A DNA stretch of 58,614 bases from assembly GCA_028869175.1 (NCBI GenBank), contig JAGWTB010000005.1:1-58614 (forward strand), in the 5' to 3' direction. Numbering within the stretch: the first letter of the stretch is position 1; every line of letters starts with the position of its first letter. This stretch comes from Sphingomonadales bacterium (lineage in GTDB: Bacteria > Pseudomonadota > Alphaproteobacteria > Sphingomonadales > Sphingomonadaceae). Shown here in pieces: positions 9,293 to 17,266 of this stretch. The position numbers and the translations under genes are program-made. The notes under the pieces are model-generated. The model did not search any database. It saw only the letters and a program-made list of their open reading frames with translations, and was not told the origin of the DNA.

Positions 9293-9402
9293 CGCGCGTC
9301 CCCGCCTAGGAAGGCTGTGCGACCCGAAGGGCTCGTGGCATTCTTGCAGCGAGTTCTCTACTTTACGGCGGCTCTCCACCTATGCGGAGAGCCGCCTTTT
9401 TT
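9293..9402 (+). ncRNA. candidate small RNA (~110 nt) between the AraC-type gene and the SUF operon
   Basis: A promoter-like pair at 9256-9286 and a textbook rho-independent terminator at 9367-9402 frame a ~110-nt segment with no ATG and no convincing open frame. A small hairpin GACCC-GAA-GGG sits at about 9321-9331 and CTCG/CGAG can pair around 9332-9353. The core TGCGACCCGAAGG also occurs at 8197. It could be a free-standing trans-acting small RNA or a prematurely terminated leader of sufR, which starts 190 bp further on. I do not recognise a named RNA family. Confidence 0.5.
9367..9402 (+). terminator. rho-independent terminator of the candidate small RNA
   Basis: A perfect 11-bp stem (GGCGGCTCTCC, 9367-9377, with its complement at 9386-9396), an 8-nt loop, then six T (9397-9402). 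Confidence 0.9.
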
Positions 9403-9542
9403 CTTGTTGGCGACAGTGTCTGATTCGAAACTTTCGTTTCGCGTGGTCAGTGCCGGCCAGAACATCGCTCTTTCGCTAATGTCGCGAATTTCCACCGATC
9501 TCGCAGGCGATTGCCAAGCGCGCGCCATCCGACTAGGGGAAA

Positions 9543-9572
9543 TGCGAACGAATCAATCCGATTTCGAACGCA
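9543..9572. promoter_or_regulatory. imperfect dyad upstream of sufR
   Basis: TGCGAACGAA (9543-9552) and TTCGAACGCA (9563-9572) form an inverted repeat matching at 8 of 10 positions with a 10-bp spacer, ending 20 bp before the sufR start. An autoregulatory site for this Rrf2 protein is a reasonable guess. It does not match the classical E. coli IscR type 1 motif closely. Confidence 0.3.
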
Positions 9573-9592
9573 ACCATACGGGACCGCCGCTC

Positions 9593-10006
9593 ATGCGCTT
9601 GTCGAGCATGGCAGATTACGCCGTCGTTACCATGTCCGCCGCCGCGCGGCATTGCGGCGGTGCGCGGGTTTCAGCCGGGCAACTGGCCGAGGAAACCGGG
9701 CTACCGGCCCCCACGGTGCAGAAACTGGTCAGCCGCCTCACCGCCGCCGGGCTACTGCGGTCGTCGCGCGGAGCGGGTGGCGGGCTCAAGCTGGGGCGGC
9801 CGGCAGCGGCGATTTCGCTAGCCGACATCGTCGAGGCAGTGGAAGGCCCTATCGCCCTGACATCGTGCCTTGATGAAGAGCGCAACAGTTGCTCGCTCGA
9901 AGCGGGCTGCACGGTGCGGCCGCACTGGCCGGTGGTAAACGAGGTGCTGCGCAGCGCGCTGGGCGGGGTGAGCCTGATGCAGATGTCGCAAGGCCACGCC
10001 GCATGA
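9593..10006 (+). CDS. Rrf2-family SUF operon regulator (IscR/SufR-like)
   Basis: About 137 residues from ATG 9593; upstream in-frame codons read through the promoter region. The N-terminal winged HTH (about 10-75: [15 protein letters not shown], then [28 protein letters not shown] and the [13 protein letters not shown] wing) is typical of Rrf2 proteins. Three cysteines, at about 92, 100 and 106 ([15 protein letters not shown]), are placed as in IscR and should bind an Fe-S cluster that reports cluster status. It is the first gene of the SUF operon, and its stop codon overlaps the sufB ATG (ATGA), which implies translational coupling and operon autocontrol. Confidence 0.93.
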   Translation: MRLSSMADYAVVTMSAAARHCGGARVSAGQLAEETGLPAPTVQKLVSRLTAAGLLRSSRGAGGGLKLGRPAAAISLADIVEAVEGPIALTSCLDEERNSCSLEAGCTVRPHWPVVNEVLRSALGGVSLMQMSQGHAA

Positions 10007-11484
10007 CCGAACAATCGACCGTGAAGGACCAGGCCGCGCGCGATGCCGCCGCAAAGGTGGCGGACTATGAGCACGGCTGGTCGGCCGACATCGAGACCGA
10101 CTTTGCCCCCAAGGGGCTGCGCGAGGATACCGTCCGCTTCATCAGCGCGAAGAAGAACGAGCCCGAATGGATGCTCGAATGGCGGCTCAAGGCCTATCGC
10201 CACTGGCTGACCATGCCAATGCCCGACTGGGCCAAGCTCAACATTTCGCCGATCGATTACCAGGACGCCTATTACTACGCCGCGCCCAAGGCGAAGAAGC
10301 AGCTCGCCAGCCTCGATGAAGTCGATCCCGAGATCCTGCGGGTGTATGAGAAGCTCGGCATCCCGCTGGAGGAGCAGAAAGTGCTCGCCGGGGTGGAGGG
10401 CGCGCGGCGCGTCGCGGTTGATGCAGTGTTCGATTCGGTCTCCGTCGCCACCACCTTTCGCGAGGAACTGAAGCGCGCCGGGGTGATCTTCCTGTCGATC
10501 AGCGAGGCGATCCGCGAATATCCCGACATGGTGAAGAAGTGGCTTGGCCGGGTCGTGCCGATGCACGACAACTTCTTCGCCGCGCTCAACTGCGCGGTCT
10601 TTTCCGACGGGACCTTCGTCTATGTACCCGAAGGCGTGCGTTGCCCGATGGAGCTCTCCACCTATTTCCGCATCAACGCGGAGAACACCGGCCAGTTCGA
10701 ACGCACGCTGATCGTCGCCGACAAGGGGGCCTATGTCTCCTACCTCGAAGGCTGCACCGCGCCGATGCGCGACGAGAACCAGCTTCACGCCGCCGTGGTC
10801 GAGTTGGTTGCGCTCGATGATGCCGAGATCAAGTATTCCACCGTGCAGAACTGGTACCCCGGCAACGCCGAGGGACTGGGCGGCATCTACAACTTCGTCA
10901 CCAAGCGCGCGCTGTGCCAGGGCAAACGCAGCAAGGTCAGCTGGACCCAGGTCGAAACTGGCAGCGCGGTCACCTGGAAGTACCCGTCCTGCGTGCTCAA
11001 CGGCGAGGATTCGGTGGGCGAGTTCTACTCAGTAGCAGTGACCAACAATTACCAGCAGGCCGATACCGGCACCAAGATGATCCACAACGGCAAGGGCAGC
11101 TGCTCGACCATCGTCTCCAAGGGTATCAGCGCGGGCAAGAGCAGCAACACCTATCGCGGCCTCGTGCGCGTCGGCGCGGGCGCGGACAACGTGCGCAACT
11201 TCACCCAGTGCGACAGCCTGCTGCTGGGCGGGGACTGCGGCGCGCATACCGTGCCCTATATCGAAGTGCGCAACCCCACCGCGCAGATCGAGCACGAGGC
11301 GACCACCAGCAAGATTTCCGACGACCAGTTGTTCTACGCGATGCAGCGCGGACTGGGTCAGGAGGAAGCCGTGGCGCTGATTGTCAACGGCTTTGCCAAG
11401 GAAGTCCTGCAGCAATTGCCCATGGAATTCGCAGTCGAGGCGCAGAAGCTGCTGGGGATTTCGCTTGAGGGGAGCGTGGGATGA
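10003..11484 (+). CDS. sufB: Fe-S cluster assembly scaffold subunit SufB
   Basis: 493 residues, standard length. The start [19 protein letters not shown] overlaps the regulator stop. Typical SufB blocks are [82 protein letters not shown], and [16 protein letters not shown]. The beta-helix core ends with [19 protein letters not shown]. SufB forms the SufBC2D scaffold on which sulfur from SufS and iron are assembled into clusters in the cytoplasm. In this operon SufC is separated from it by two DUF559 genes, an unusual break in an otherwise tight array. Confidence 0.98.
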   Translation: MTEQSTVKDQAARDAAAKVADYEHGWSADIETDFAPKGLREDTVRFISAKKNEPEWMLEWRLKAYRHWLTMPMPDWAKLNISPIDYQDAYYYAAPKAKKQLASLDEVDPEILRVYEKLGIPLEEQKVLAGVEGARRVAVDAVFDSVSVATTFREELKRAGVIFLSISEAIREYPDMVKKWLGRVVPMHDNFFAALNCAVFSDGTFVYVPEGVRCPMELSTYFRINAENTGQFERTLIVADKGAYVSYLEGCTAPMRDENQLHAAVVELVALDDAEIKYSTVQNWYPGNAEGLGGIYNFVTKRALCQGKRSKVSWTQVETGSAVTWKYPSCVLNGEDSVGEFYSVAVTNNYQQADTGTKMIHNGKGSCSTIVSKGISAGKSSNTYRGLVRVGAGADNVRNFTQCDSLLLGGDCGAHTVPYIEVRNPTAQIEHEATTSKISDDQLFYAMQRGLGQEEAVALIVNGFAKEVLQQLPMEFAVEAQKLLGISLEGSVG

Positions 11485-11984
11485 CTGCTTTTCTCGACAA
11501 GGGCTGGGCCAGGAAAGCCCCTCCCCTTCAGGGGAGGGGTTTGGGGTGGGGCTTGTCGCAAGAGCAGATCGAATGGCTGCACACGCGCGCTCGCGAGATG
11601 CGGCGCAACCCGACGGAACCCGAGAAGCGCTTGTGGCGCAACCTGTCCAATGGACAGCTTGATGGTCTGAAATTCCGGCGTCAGGAAGTGATCGGTCGCT
11701 TCATAGCCGATTTCATGTGCCCGGCTCGTTCGCTCATTGTCGAGGTCGACGGCGATACGCACGACGAGGACAAGGACAGGCTTCGGGACGAAGAGCTGGC
11801 CGAATTCGGCTTTCTGGTGGTGCGGGTGACCAATCTGGAGGTGATGGGCAATCCCGAGGGCGTGCTTACGGCGATCAGCCTGGCCGCTACCGGACGGTCT
11901 TCGCGCCACATTCCCCACCCCAACCCCTCCCCTGAAGGGGAGGGGCTTGTTAAGTCCCGCACGCCGGAAGGAACGCCCGCATGA
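11481..11984 (+). CDS. DUF559 (Vsr-like endonuclease fold) protein inserted in the SUF operon
   Basis: 167 residues. The DUF559 core runs from about residue 30 to 130: [16 protein letters not shown], then [34 protein letters not shown] and [10 protein letters not shown]. The acidic residues IVEVDGDTH are those of the PD-(D/E)XK/Vsr-like fold, so a nuclease-type active site seems intact. Both protein ends are translated from inverted copies of a G-rich palindrome (11516-11553 and 11913-11947), giving the low-complexity termini [10 protein letters not shown] and [10 protein letters not shown]. It is coupled to sufB and to the next gene by ATGA overlaps. DUF559 has no settled function; a link to Fe-S assembly is not implied by the fold. 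Confidence 0.85.
   Translation: MTAFLDKGWARKAPPLQGRGLGWGLSQEQIEWLHTRAREMRRNPTEPEKRLWRNLSNGQLDGLKFRRQEVIGRFIADFMCPARSLIVEVDGDTHDEDKDRLRDEELAEFGFLVVRVTNLEVMGNPEGVLTAISLAATGRSSRHIPHPNPSPEGEGLVKSRTPEGTPA
11516..11553 (+). repeat. G-rich palindromic repeat, left copy
   Basis: A strong hairpin (CCCCTCCCC, TTCA, GGGGAGGGG) followed by a TTTGGGGTGGGG tail. An inverted copy with one base difference in the tail lies at 11913-11947. Both are inside the DUF559 reading frame. Confidence 0.9.
11913..11947 (-). repeat. G-rich palindromic repeat, right copy (inverted)
   Basis: Reverse complement of the element at 11516-11553, missing one T in the tail. The two copies face each other and bracket the DUF559 core. 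The same architecture, with a different hairpin sequence, appears as a tight pair at 15655-15746. Confidence 0.9.
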
Positions 11985-12427
11985 CCACTCGCAAGACCCT
12001 CGGCATCCGGGCCGATGCTGCCGACACGCCGCCCGATCCGCGCGCCTGGGCCGCCACCGGCGAGCGGCTGGAGCGGCTGCGCGACCGCGCCCGGGATCTG
12101 CGCCGCCACCCCACCGATGCGCAGGTCATGCTGTGGGAACAGCTTTCCGGTGCACGGCTGGGCGGGGTGAAGTTCACCCGGCAGGCGGTGGTCGGCAGCA
12201 CCATCGTCGATTTCGCCTGCCCGTCGCGCTGGATCGTCGTCGAGATCACCGGCGCGGAAGACAGCGCCGAACTTGCCGAACTGCAGGACGGCAAGCTGAC
12301 CGCCGCCGGCATTCGCGTGCTGCGCTTTGCCGAGTGCGAAGTGCTGGACCGGCTCGACGCGGTGATGGCCGAAATCAACGCCGCCGTGAGCGCCCCGTTC
12401 GACCGCAAGACCGCGCGACGGGGGTAA
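11981..12427 (+). CDS. degenerate DUF559 paralogue
   Basis: 148 residues. It aligns with the preceding gene across the core: LRRHPTDAQVMLWEQLSGARLGGVKFTRQAVVG, then TIVDFACPSRWIVVEI and VLRFAECEVLDRLDAVM. The putative active-site stretch [10 protein letters not shown] of the neighbour is replaced by VEITGAEDSA, so the acidic and His residues are largely lost. The likely reading is tandem duplication followed by decay or a change of role. It starts within the previous stop codon (ATGA), has a good GGAAGGA ribosome site, and ends 4 bp before sufC. Whether it is needed for sufC translation is unknown. Confidence 0.78.
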   Translation: MTTRKTLGIRADAADTPPDPRAWAATGERLERLRDRARDLRRHPTDAQVMLWEQLSGARLGGVKFTRQAVVGSTIVDFACPSRWIVVEITGAEDSAELAELQDGKLTAAGIRVLRFAECEVLDRLDAVMAEINAAVSAPFDRKTARRG

Positions 12428-12431
12428 TAGG

Positions 12432-13181
12432 ATGACCATGCTCCAGATTCATAACCTCCATGCCACGGTCGCCGACAAGCCGATCCTCAAGGGCCTGAGC
12501 CTCACCATCAACGCGGGCGAGGTCCATGCGATCATGGGGCCGAACGGCGCGGGCAAGTCGACGCTGGGCTATACGCTGGGCGGGCGGCCCGGCTATGACG
12601 TGACCGGCGGCGAGGTGCTGTTCTGCGGGCAGGATCTGCTCGCGCTGGCACCGCACGAGCGGGCCGCTGCCGGCCTGTTCCTCGGCTTCCAGTACCCGGT
12701 CGAGATTCCCGGTGTATCCTTCGTCCAGTTCCTGCGCGAGGCGGCCAATGCCCAGCGCCGGCACCGGGGCGAGGAGCCGCTTTCGGGCGGCGAATTCCTC
12801 AAGCTGGCGCGCGAGAAGGCGGCGCTGCTGCGCATGGACATGGACATGCTCAAGCGCCCGGTGAACGTCGGTTTCTCCGGCGGCGAGAAGAAGCGTGCCG
12901 AGATGGTGCAAATGGGCATTCTCGCGCCCAGGCTGGCGATCCTCGACGAGACCGATTCCGGGCTCGACATCGATGCCCTGCGCATCTGCGGCGAGGGGAT
13001 CGAGGCGATCATGCGCAAGCCGGACAAGGCCGTGCTGCTGATCACCCATTACCAGCGCCTGCTCGACTATGTGAAGCCCGACTTCGTCCATGTCCTCGCC
13101 GGTGGCCGCATCGTCCGCACTGGCGGGCCGGAACTGGCGCTGGAACTGGAAGAGCAGGGCTATGAGGCGGTAGCGGCGTGA
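12432..13181 (+). CDS. sufC: Fe-S cluster assembly ATPase SufC
   Basis: 249 residues, ABC-type ATPase. Walker A GPNGAGKST is at residues 36-44, the signature FSGGEKKRAEMVQ near 150, Walker B LAILDETDSGLDIDAL near 173, and the H-loop LLITHYQRLL near 200. LYGYTLGG-like spacing and FLGFQYPVEIPGV are characteristic of SufC rather than of transporter ATPases. It powers conformational change of the SufBCD scaffold. An alternative start two codons later (ATG 12438) is possible. The next gene, sufD, starts with a GTG overlapping this stop. Confidence 0.98.
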   Translation: MTMLQIHNLHATVADKPILKGLSLTINAGEVHAIMGPNGAGKSTLGYTLGGRPGYDVTGGEVLFCGQDLLALAPHERAAAGLFLGFQYPVEIPGVSFVQFLREAANAQRRHRGEEPLSGGEFLKLAREKAALLRMDMDMLKRPVNVGFSGGEKKRAEMVQMGILAPRLAILDETDSGLDIDALRICGEGIEAIMRKPDKAVLLITHYQRLLDYVKPDFVHVLAGGRIVRTGGPELALELEEQGYEAVAA

Positions 13182-13912
13182 GCGAGGTTCTCGCCCTTCC
13201 TGCCCACAAGGACGAGGCCTGGCGCTATGCCGACCTCGAAGCGCTCGCCGCGCTGTGGCCCTTGCCCGATGCGGAAGCCGTGGTCGTGCCGGCAAACGGC
13301 GCTTTCGCGCGCGCCGTGGTGCAGGATGCGGGCGGGGTCACCCGGCTGAACCTGACGCTTGAACGCGGTGCGCGGGCGGCGGTGCATGTGCTGAACACCG
13401 GCGCGGTCTTTGGCCGGGTCGAACTGGCCGTGACGCTGCACGAAGGTGCGGATTTCACCCTTGGCGCGGCGCAGCTGGGCGGGGGCGAGGCGACGCTGGA
13501 AGTGGTCGCCACGGTCCGCCATGCCGAACCGGGCGCAACGTCGCGGCAGGTGGTGCGCTCGGTCCTGGCGGGCAGGGCTACCGGCACCTGCCTGGCGCGG
13601 GTGGAAGTGGCGAAGGGTGCCGTCGGCACCGATGCCGTCCAGTCGATCCGCGCCATGCTGCTTGACCGGACCGCCACGGCCAACGCCAAGCCCGAACTCG
13701 AAATCTTCGCCGACGACGTGAAGTGCGCGCACGGCTGCGCGGTTGGCGAACTCGATCCGGCGGGGCTGTTCTACATGGCCTCGCGCGGGATCGCGCCGGC
13801 AGAGGCCAAGAAGCTGATGCTGCAGGCGTTCATCGCCGAGGCTTTCGTTGGTGCACAGGCCGAAGAGCGCCTGCTGGCGCTGGCGCTGCATGCCCTGGGG
13901 GCGCTGGTATGA
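13178..13912 (+). CDS. sufD: Fe-S cluster assembly protein SufD
   Basis: 244 residues, shorter than E. coli SufD (~420) but normal for the compact sphingomonad and rhizobial forms. It begins with GTG overlapping the sufC stop. The N-terminal LPAHKDEAWRYADLEALAALWP is a typical SufD start. The C-terminal LEIFADDVKCAHGCAVGELDPAGLFYMASRGI, followed by AKKLMLQAFIAE, is the conserved SufB/SufD core, with the ADDVKCAHG Cys/His expected at the SufB interface where the cluster forms. Its stop codon overlaps the sufS ATG. Confidence 0.96.
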   Translation: MSEVLALPAHKDEAWRYADLEALAALWPLPDAEAVVVPANGAFARAVVQDAGGVTRLNLTLERGARAAVHVLNTGAVFGRVELAVTLHEGADFTLGAAQLGGGEATLEVVATVRHAEPGATSRQVVRSVLAGRATGTCLARVEVAKGAVGTDAVQSIRAMLLDRTATANAKPELEIFADDVKCAHGCAVGELDPAGLFYMASRGIAPAEAKKLMLQAFIAEAFVGAQAEERLLALALHALGALV

Positions 13913-15162
13913 GCGGCGATCCAAGCCGCCAGGCGCTGTCGCGCTGGGAGAACGAGGGTGGCGGCCTGCCGCCCCGGCCGCATCGGGCAGACTTCCCCGG
14001 CCTGGCGAACGGCTGGCACTATCTAGATACTGCGGCCACCGCGCAGAAGCCGCAGGTGGTAATCGACGCCACGGTTACCGCGATGGGGCGCGACTATGCG
14101 ACCGTGCACCGGGGGGTCTATGCCCGCTCGGCGGACATGACGCTCGCCTTCGAAGCGGCGCGCCGCAAGGTTGCTGCGTTCATCGGCGGGCAGGAGCGCG
14201 AAGTGGTCTTCACCCGCGGCGCGACCGAGGCGATCAACCTTGTCGCGCAGACCTGGGGCGCGGCGAACCTCACGGCGGGCGACCGGATTCTGCTCTCGGT
14301 GCTGGAGCATCATTCCAATATCGTCCCCTGGCAATTGCTGGCGCAGCGCACCGGCGTTGCCATCGATGTCTGCCCGCTCACCCCGGACGGACGGATCGAC
14401 CTCGACGCGGCGGAAGCGATGCTCACCCCTGCACACAAGCTGGTGGCCTTCGCGCATGTTTCCAACGTGCTGGGTTCGCTGCTCGACGCGCCGCGCGCCG
14501 TGGCGCTGGCGCATGGCGTCGGCGCGAAGATCCTGCTCGATGGCTGCCAGGCCGTGCCGCGGCTGCCGGTGGATGTCGCTGTGCTGGGCTGCGATTTCTA
14601 CGTGTTTTCGGCGCACAAGCTCTATGGTCCCACCGGGATCGGCGCGTTGTGGGGCCGGGCCGAGCTGCTCGAGGCGATGCCGCCGTGGCAGGGCGGCGGC
14701 GCGATGATCGACCGGGTGAGCTTTGCCGGCACCACTTTCGCCCCGCCGCCGCAGCGCTTCGAAGCTGGCACGCCGGCGATTGTCGAGGCCATCGCGCTGG
14801 GCGCGGCAGTGGACTATGTTTCCGCCGTGGGCCTCCCCGCGATCCATGCGCACGAAGCCGCGCTGGTCGCCACCTGCCGCGAGGAACTGCGCCGGATCAA
14901 CGCGGTGACGCTGTTCGGGCCCGAGGATTCGGCCGGCATCGTCTCCTTCGCGCTTGACGGCGTACATCCGCATGACCTCGGCACCATATTGGACGAGGAA
15001 CATGTGGCGATCCGGGCCGGGCATCACTGCGCCCAGCCGCTGATGGACCACCTGGGCGTGGCGGCGACGGCTCGGGCCAGCTTCGGCCTCTACAACGACG
15101 AAACGGACATCGCTGCCCTGCTGCGCGGTATCGAACGGACAAGAAGGATATTCGCTACATGA
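13909..15162 (+). CDS. sufS: cysteine desulfurase SufS
   Basis: About 417 residues from ATG 13909. A fold-type I PLP enzyme: the internal aldimine Lys is at about 237 (SAHKLYGPTG), and the persulfide-forming Cys is at about 374 (RAGHHCAQPLM) in the group II spacing. YLDTAATAQKPQ, VVFTRGATEAINLVA and LEHHSNIVPWQ are family signatures. It takes sulfur from cysteine and passes it to the scaffold. No SufE homologue is visible in the operon; a sulfur-transfer partner must be encoded elsewhere or not be used. It overlaps sufD upstream and the DUF59 gene downstream. Confidence 0.97.
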   Translation: MSGDPSRQALSRWENEGGGLPPRPHRADFPGLANGWHYLDTAATAQKPQVVIDATVTAMGRDYATVHRGVYARSADMTLAFEAARRKVAAFIGGQEREVVFTRGATEAINLVAQTWGAANLTAGDRILLSVLEHHSNIVPWQLLAQRTGVAIDVCPLTPDGRIDLDAAEAMLTPAHKLVAFAHVSNVLGSLLDAPRAVALAHGVGAKILLDGCQAVPRLPVDVAVLGCDFYVFSAHKLYGPTGIGALWGRAELLEAMPPWQGGGAMIDRVSFAGTTFAPPPQRFEAGTPAIVEAIALGAAVDYVSAVGLPAIHAHEAALVATCREELRRINAVTLFGPEDSAGIVSFALDGVHPHDLGTILDEEHVAIRAGHHCAQPLMDHLGVAATARASFGLYNDETDIAALLRGIERTRRIFAT

Positions 15163-15647
15163 CCCCTGACGTTAGCGGGGAAGAACCACGGTTTACCGTC
15201 GAGGAAGTGGCGAGCGTGCCGCCGCCCGCACGGGCACGGGTGGAAGACGCCGAAGCGCCCGCCGAAAAGTTGGAGCGCAAGAAGGATTACCTTGAAGGTT
15301 TCCTTGCCGCCAAGCCGGCGGACGTTGCTCCGGGTGAACCTGGCGGTGACCTTTACGAAGGCGTGATTGCCGCGCTCAAGGACATCTTCGATCCGGAAAT
15401 CCCGGTGAACATCTATGATCTCGGGCTGATCTACGGCGTCGAAGTGGATAACGATGCCGCCGTGGTGGTGACGATGACGCTGACAACACCGCATTGCCCG
15501 GTGGCTGAATCGATGCCCGGAGAAGTGGAACTGCGCGTCAGCGCGGTACCCGGCGTGCGCGACTGCGAGGTCAATCTCGTCTGGGACCCGCCGTGGGACA
15601 TGGCCAAGATGAGCGACGAGGCGAAGCTCGAACTGGGCATGTTATAG
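15159..15647 (+). CDS. SUF system DUF59/MIP18-family protein (SufT-like)
   Basis: 162 residues. A variable N-terminal ~60 residues (acidic and Lys-rich) precede a DUF59 domain (about 68-160): VIAALKDIFDPEIPVNIYDLGLIYGVEV, then VTMTLTTPHCPVAESMPGEV, with the conserved DPEIP and the single Cys of TPHCP. Such proteins help in the maturation or delivery of Fe-S clusters. The ATG overlaps the sufS stop. It is followed by a 115-bp gap holding a paired palindromic repeat, then sufA. Confidence 0.93.
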   Translation: MTPDVSGEEPRFTVEEVASVPPPARARVEDAEAPAEKLERKKDYLEGFLAAKPADVAPGEPGGDLYEGVIAALKDIFDPEIPVNIYDLGLIYGVEVDNDAAVVVTMTLTTPHCPVAESMPGEVELRVSAVPGVRDCEVNLVWDPPWDMAKMSDEAKLELGML

Positions 15648-15654
15648 CCCTTTT

Positions 15655-15746
15655 CTCCCGCATGCGGGAAGGGTTGGGGGTGGGCAAATGGCCGAACCGT
15701 CCCCAGATGAGCATGGCCCACCCCCGTCCCCTCCCGCACCCGGGAG
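15655..15746. repeat. paired inverted G-rich palindromic repeats between the DUF59 gene and sufA
   Basis: The left unit (15655-15685) is a hairpin CCCGCATGCGGG with tail AAGGGTTGGGGGTGGGC. The right unit (15716-15746) is the same design in reverse: GCCCACCCCCGTCCCCTCCCG, interrupted here for length, then a CACCCGGGAG hairpin end. Together they can form a long stem-loop inside the operon transcript. They belong to the same structural family as the copies flanking the DUF559 gene. Confidence 0.8.
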
Positions 15747-15762
15747 GGGGGAAGGATCTGGA

Positions 15763-16119
15763 ATGACCGAAACCCGCACTCGCCAGCGCCCCGCCGCCGT
15801 CATCCTGACACCCAGTGCCGAGGCGCGCATCGCGCATCTGATGGGCGCGGCCCCTGCCGGCGCGATCGGGGTGAAGCTTTCCACCCCGCGCCGCGGCTGT
15901 TCGGGGCTGGCCTATTCGGTCGACTATGTCACCGAGGCGAATGGGCTGGATGAGAGGATCGACACCCCCGGCGGAGCCTTCTTCATCGATGCGGCATCGG
16001 TGCTCTACCTGATTGGCAGCACGATGGACTGGGTGGAAGACGATTTCCAGGCGGGCTTCGTGTTCCAGAACCCCAACGCGAAGGGCTCCTGCGGCTGCGG
16101 CGAGAGCTTTACCGTCTGA
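15763..16119 (+). CDS. sufA: HesB/IscA-family iron-sulfur carrier SufA
   Basis: 118 residues from ATG 15763; the open frame further upstream is translated repeat sequence. A-type carrier cysteines are at about 46 (RRGCSGLAY) and 110/112 (GSCGCGESF), the canonical three-Cys set. LTPSAEARIAHLM opens the domain and FVFQNPNAKGSCGCG closes it. It receives clusters from the scaffold and hands them to client proteins. It is the last gene of the operon and faces the leftward lipoprotein gene. Confidence 0.95.
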   Translation: MTETRTRQRPAAVILTPSAEARIAHLMGAAPAGAIGVKLSTPRRGCSGLAYSVDYVTEANGLDERIDTPGGAFFIDAASVLYLIGSTMDWVEDDFQAGFVFQNPNAKGSCGCGESFTV

Positions 16120-16146
16120 GTTTGCCCAAGGCTGGTACCGAACCGA

Positions 16147-16166
16147 AATTCGCTCTTCCGCGAATT
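16147..16166. terminator. possible bidirectional hairpin between sufA and the lipoprotein gene
   Basis: A perfect 7-bp stem AATTCGC (16147-16153) with GCGAATT (16160-16166) and a 6-nt loop, in the 60-bp gap between convergent genes. There is no real T tract, so terminator function is uncertain. Confidence 0.3.
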
Positions 16167-16179
16167 CCCCATCAAACCC

Positions 16180-16599
16180 TCAGGGCTTCCTCAGCGCCGC
16201 GACACAGGCCACCTTGTCGACTTCGCGCCCGTCACTGCGGCGGGCATCGACATAGGTTGCCCTGGGATCGCGGCCCTGCGCGGGCGGATAGAGGAACACG
16301 TCGAGCACGCAGGGCGTGCCGGTGAACTGCAGCTTGCGGGCATCTCCCTCCCACACGTCGAGCCGCGCCGGGCCGAACTGGCGGACAAGGTCGTCCACGC
16401 CTGCGCCGATCACCCCTTCCAGCCCCGGTATCATCTGCACCTGCGCCGGTGGCGGTGGGCGATGGACCGGCGGACGCACCACGGCGGTGCTGGCCGGGTG
16501 GTGCGGCAAGGGCGCGCTGCGCACCGGGGCATTGCCCGATCCGCCGCAGGCAGCGAGCAGCGGCAGCAGGGCGAGCAAGGCGATGGTATCACGCCGCAT
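16180..16599 (-). CDS. small putative lipoprotein of unknown function
   Basis: 139 residues. MRRDTIALLALLPLLAAC is a lipoprotein signal with lipobox LAAC. A proline-rich linker (about 28-55) precedes a small domain (about 60-139) with LVRQFGPARLDVWEGDARKLQF and CVLDVFLYPP. That region resembles short proteins annotated only as hypothetical in sphingomonads. No catalytic motif is evident. It overlaps the upstream EI24 gene by 11 bp, so the two form an operon. Confidence 0.75.
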   Translation of the reverse strand: MRRDTIALLALLPLLAACGGSGNAPVRSAPLPHHPASTAVVRPPVHRPPPPAQVQMIPGLEGVIGAGVDDLVRQFGPARLDVWEGDARKLQFTGTPCVLDVFLYPPAQGRDPRATYVDARRSDGREVDKVACVAALRKP

Positions 16600-17266
16600 C
16601 GGGCAGGGTTCCCTTCCGGTGGATGAGGTGCGCGGCGAGCGCCGCAGACAGGATCGGGGCGATCAGGTTGACCACGGGCACCAGCAGCAGCGCGGCGGCA
16701 ATGCCGCCCAGCATCAGCCGTTCGGCGCGGCTGATCGGCGGCAGCGCATCGGCGGCGTGGCGGTGGCGCAGCCAGACCATGTCGGTCAACTCGCGCCCCA
16801 GCAGCAATGCGTTGACTGCCCAGAACACCAGCGCGGTGCCCACACCGGTGATCAGCAGCGCCAGCGCGAAGGGCAGGGCGATAAGGTTGAACAGCAGAGC
16901 ACGGCCCGCACCCTTGAGGCCGTTCGCCAGTTCCTCGCGCCAGCCCAGCCGCCGCGCTCCGGCCAGCGCGGCGGGATAGTGGCGGGCTTCCACCGCTTCG
17001 ACCACTTCGTCAGCGAAGAACTGCAGCACCGCGATGGCGACGAGCCGCCACAGCAGCCACATGCCCACCAGCACCAGCACGGCGGCGATCAGTTCGCTTG
17101 CGCCCGAGGTGGCGGTCGATGTCGCCAGCATCTGCTGCACCGCCCACCAGCCCGCCGCACCCAGCAGCGCGACGATCAGCAGGGTTAGTGCCAGGCTCTT
17201 CACCAGCACGCGCAGCACGCGGGGATCGCCAAGCTGGCGAAGGGCAAGAAACAACGCGGAAATCAT
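16589..17266 (-). CDS. EI24/CysZ-like integral membrane protein
   Basis: 225 residues with about five hydrophobic segments (near 22-45, 58-85, 125-150 and 190-215). The overall pattern, including RHYPAALAGARRLGWREELANGLKGAGRALLFNLIALP, fits the EI24 domain family, which contains CysZ sulfate permeases. Transport substrate is unknown; no cys genes lie nearby. It is divergent from the adenosine kinase gene across a 120-bp gap and is followed by the overlapping lipoprotein gene. Confidence 0.8.
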   Translation of the reverse strand: MISALFLALRQLGDPRVLRVLVKSLALTLLIVALLGAAGWWAVQQMLATSTATSGASELIAAVLVLVGMWLLWRLVAIAVLQFFADEVVEAVEARHYPAALAGARRLGWREELANGLKGAGRALLFNLIALPFALALLITGVGTALVFWAVNALLLGRELTDMVWLRHRHAADALPPISRAERLMLGGIAAALLLVPVVNLIAPILSAALAAHLIHRKGTLPDAA

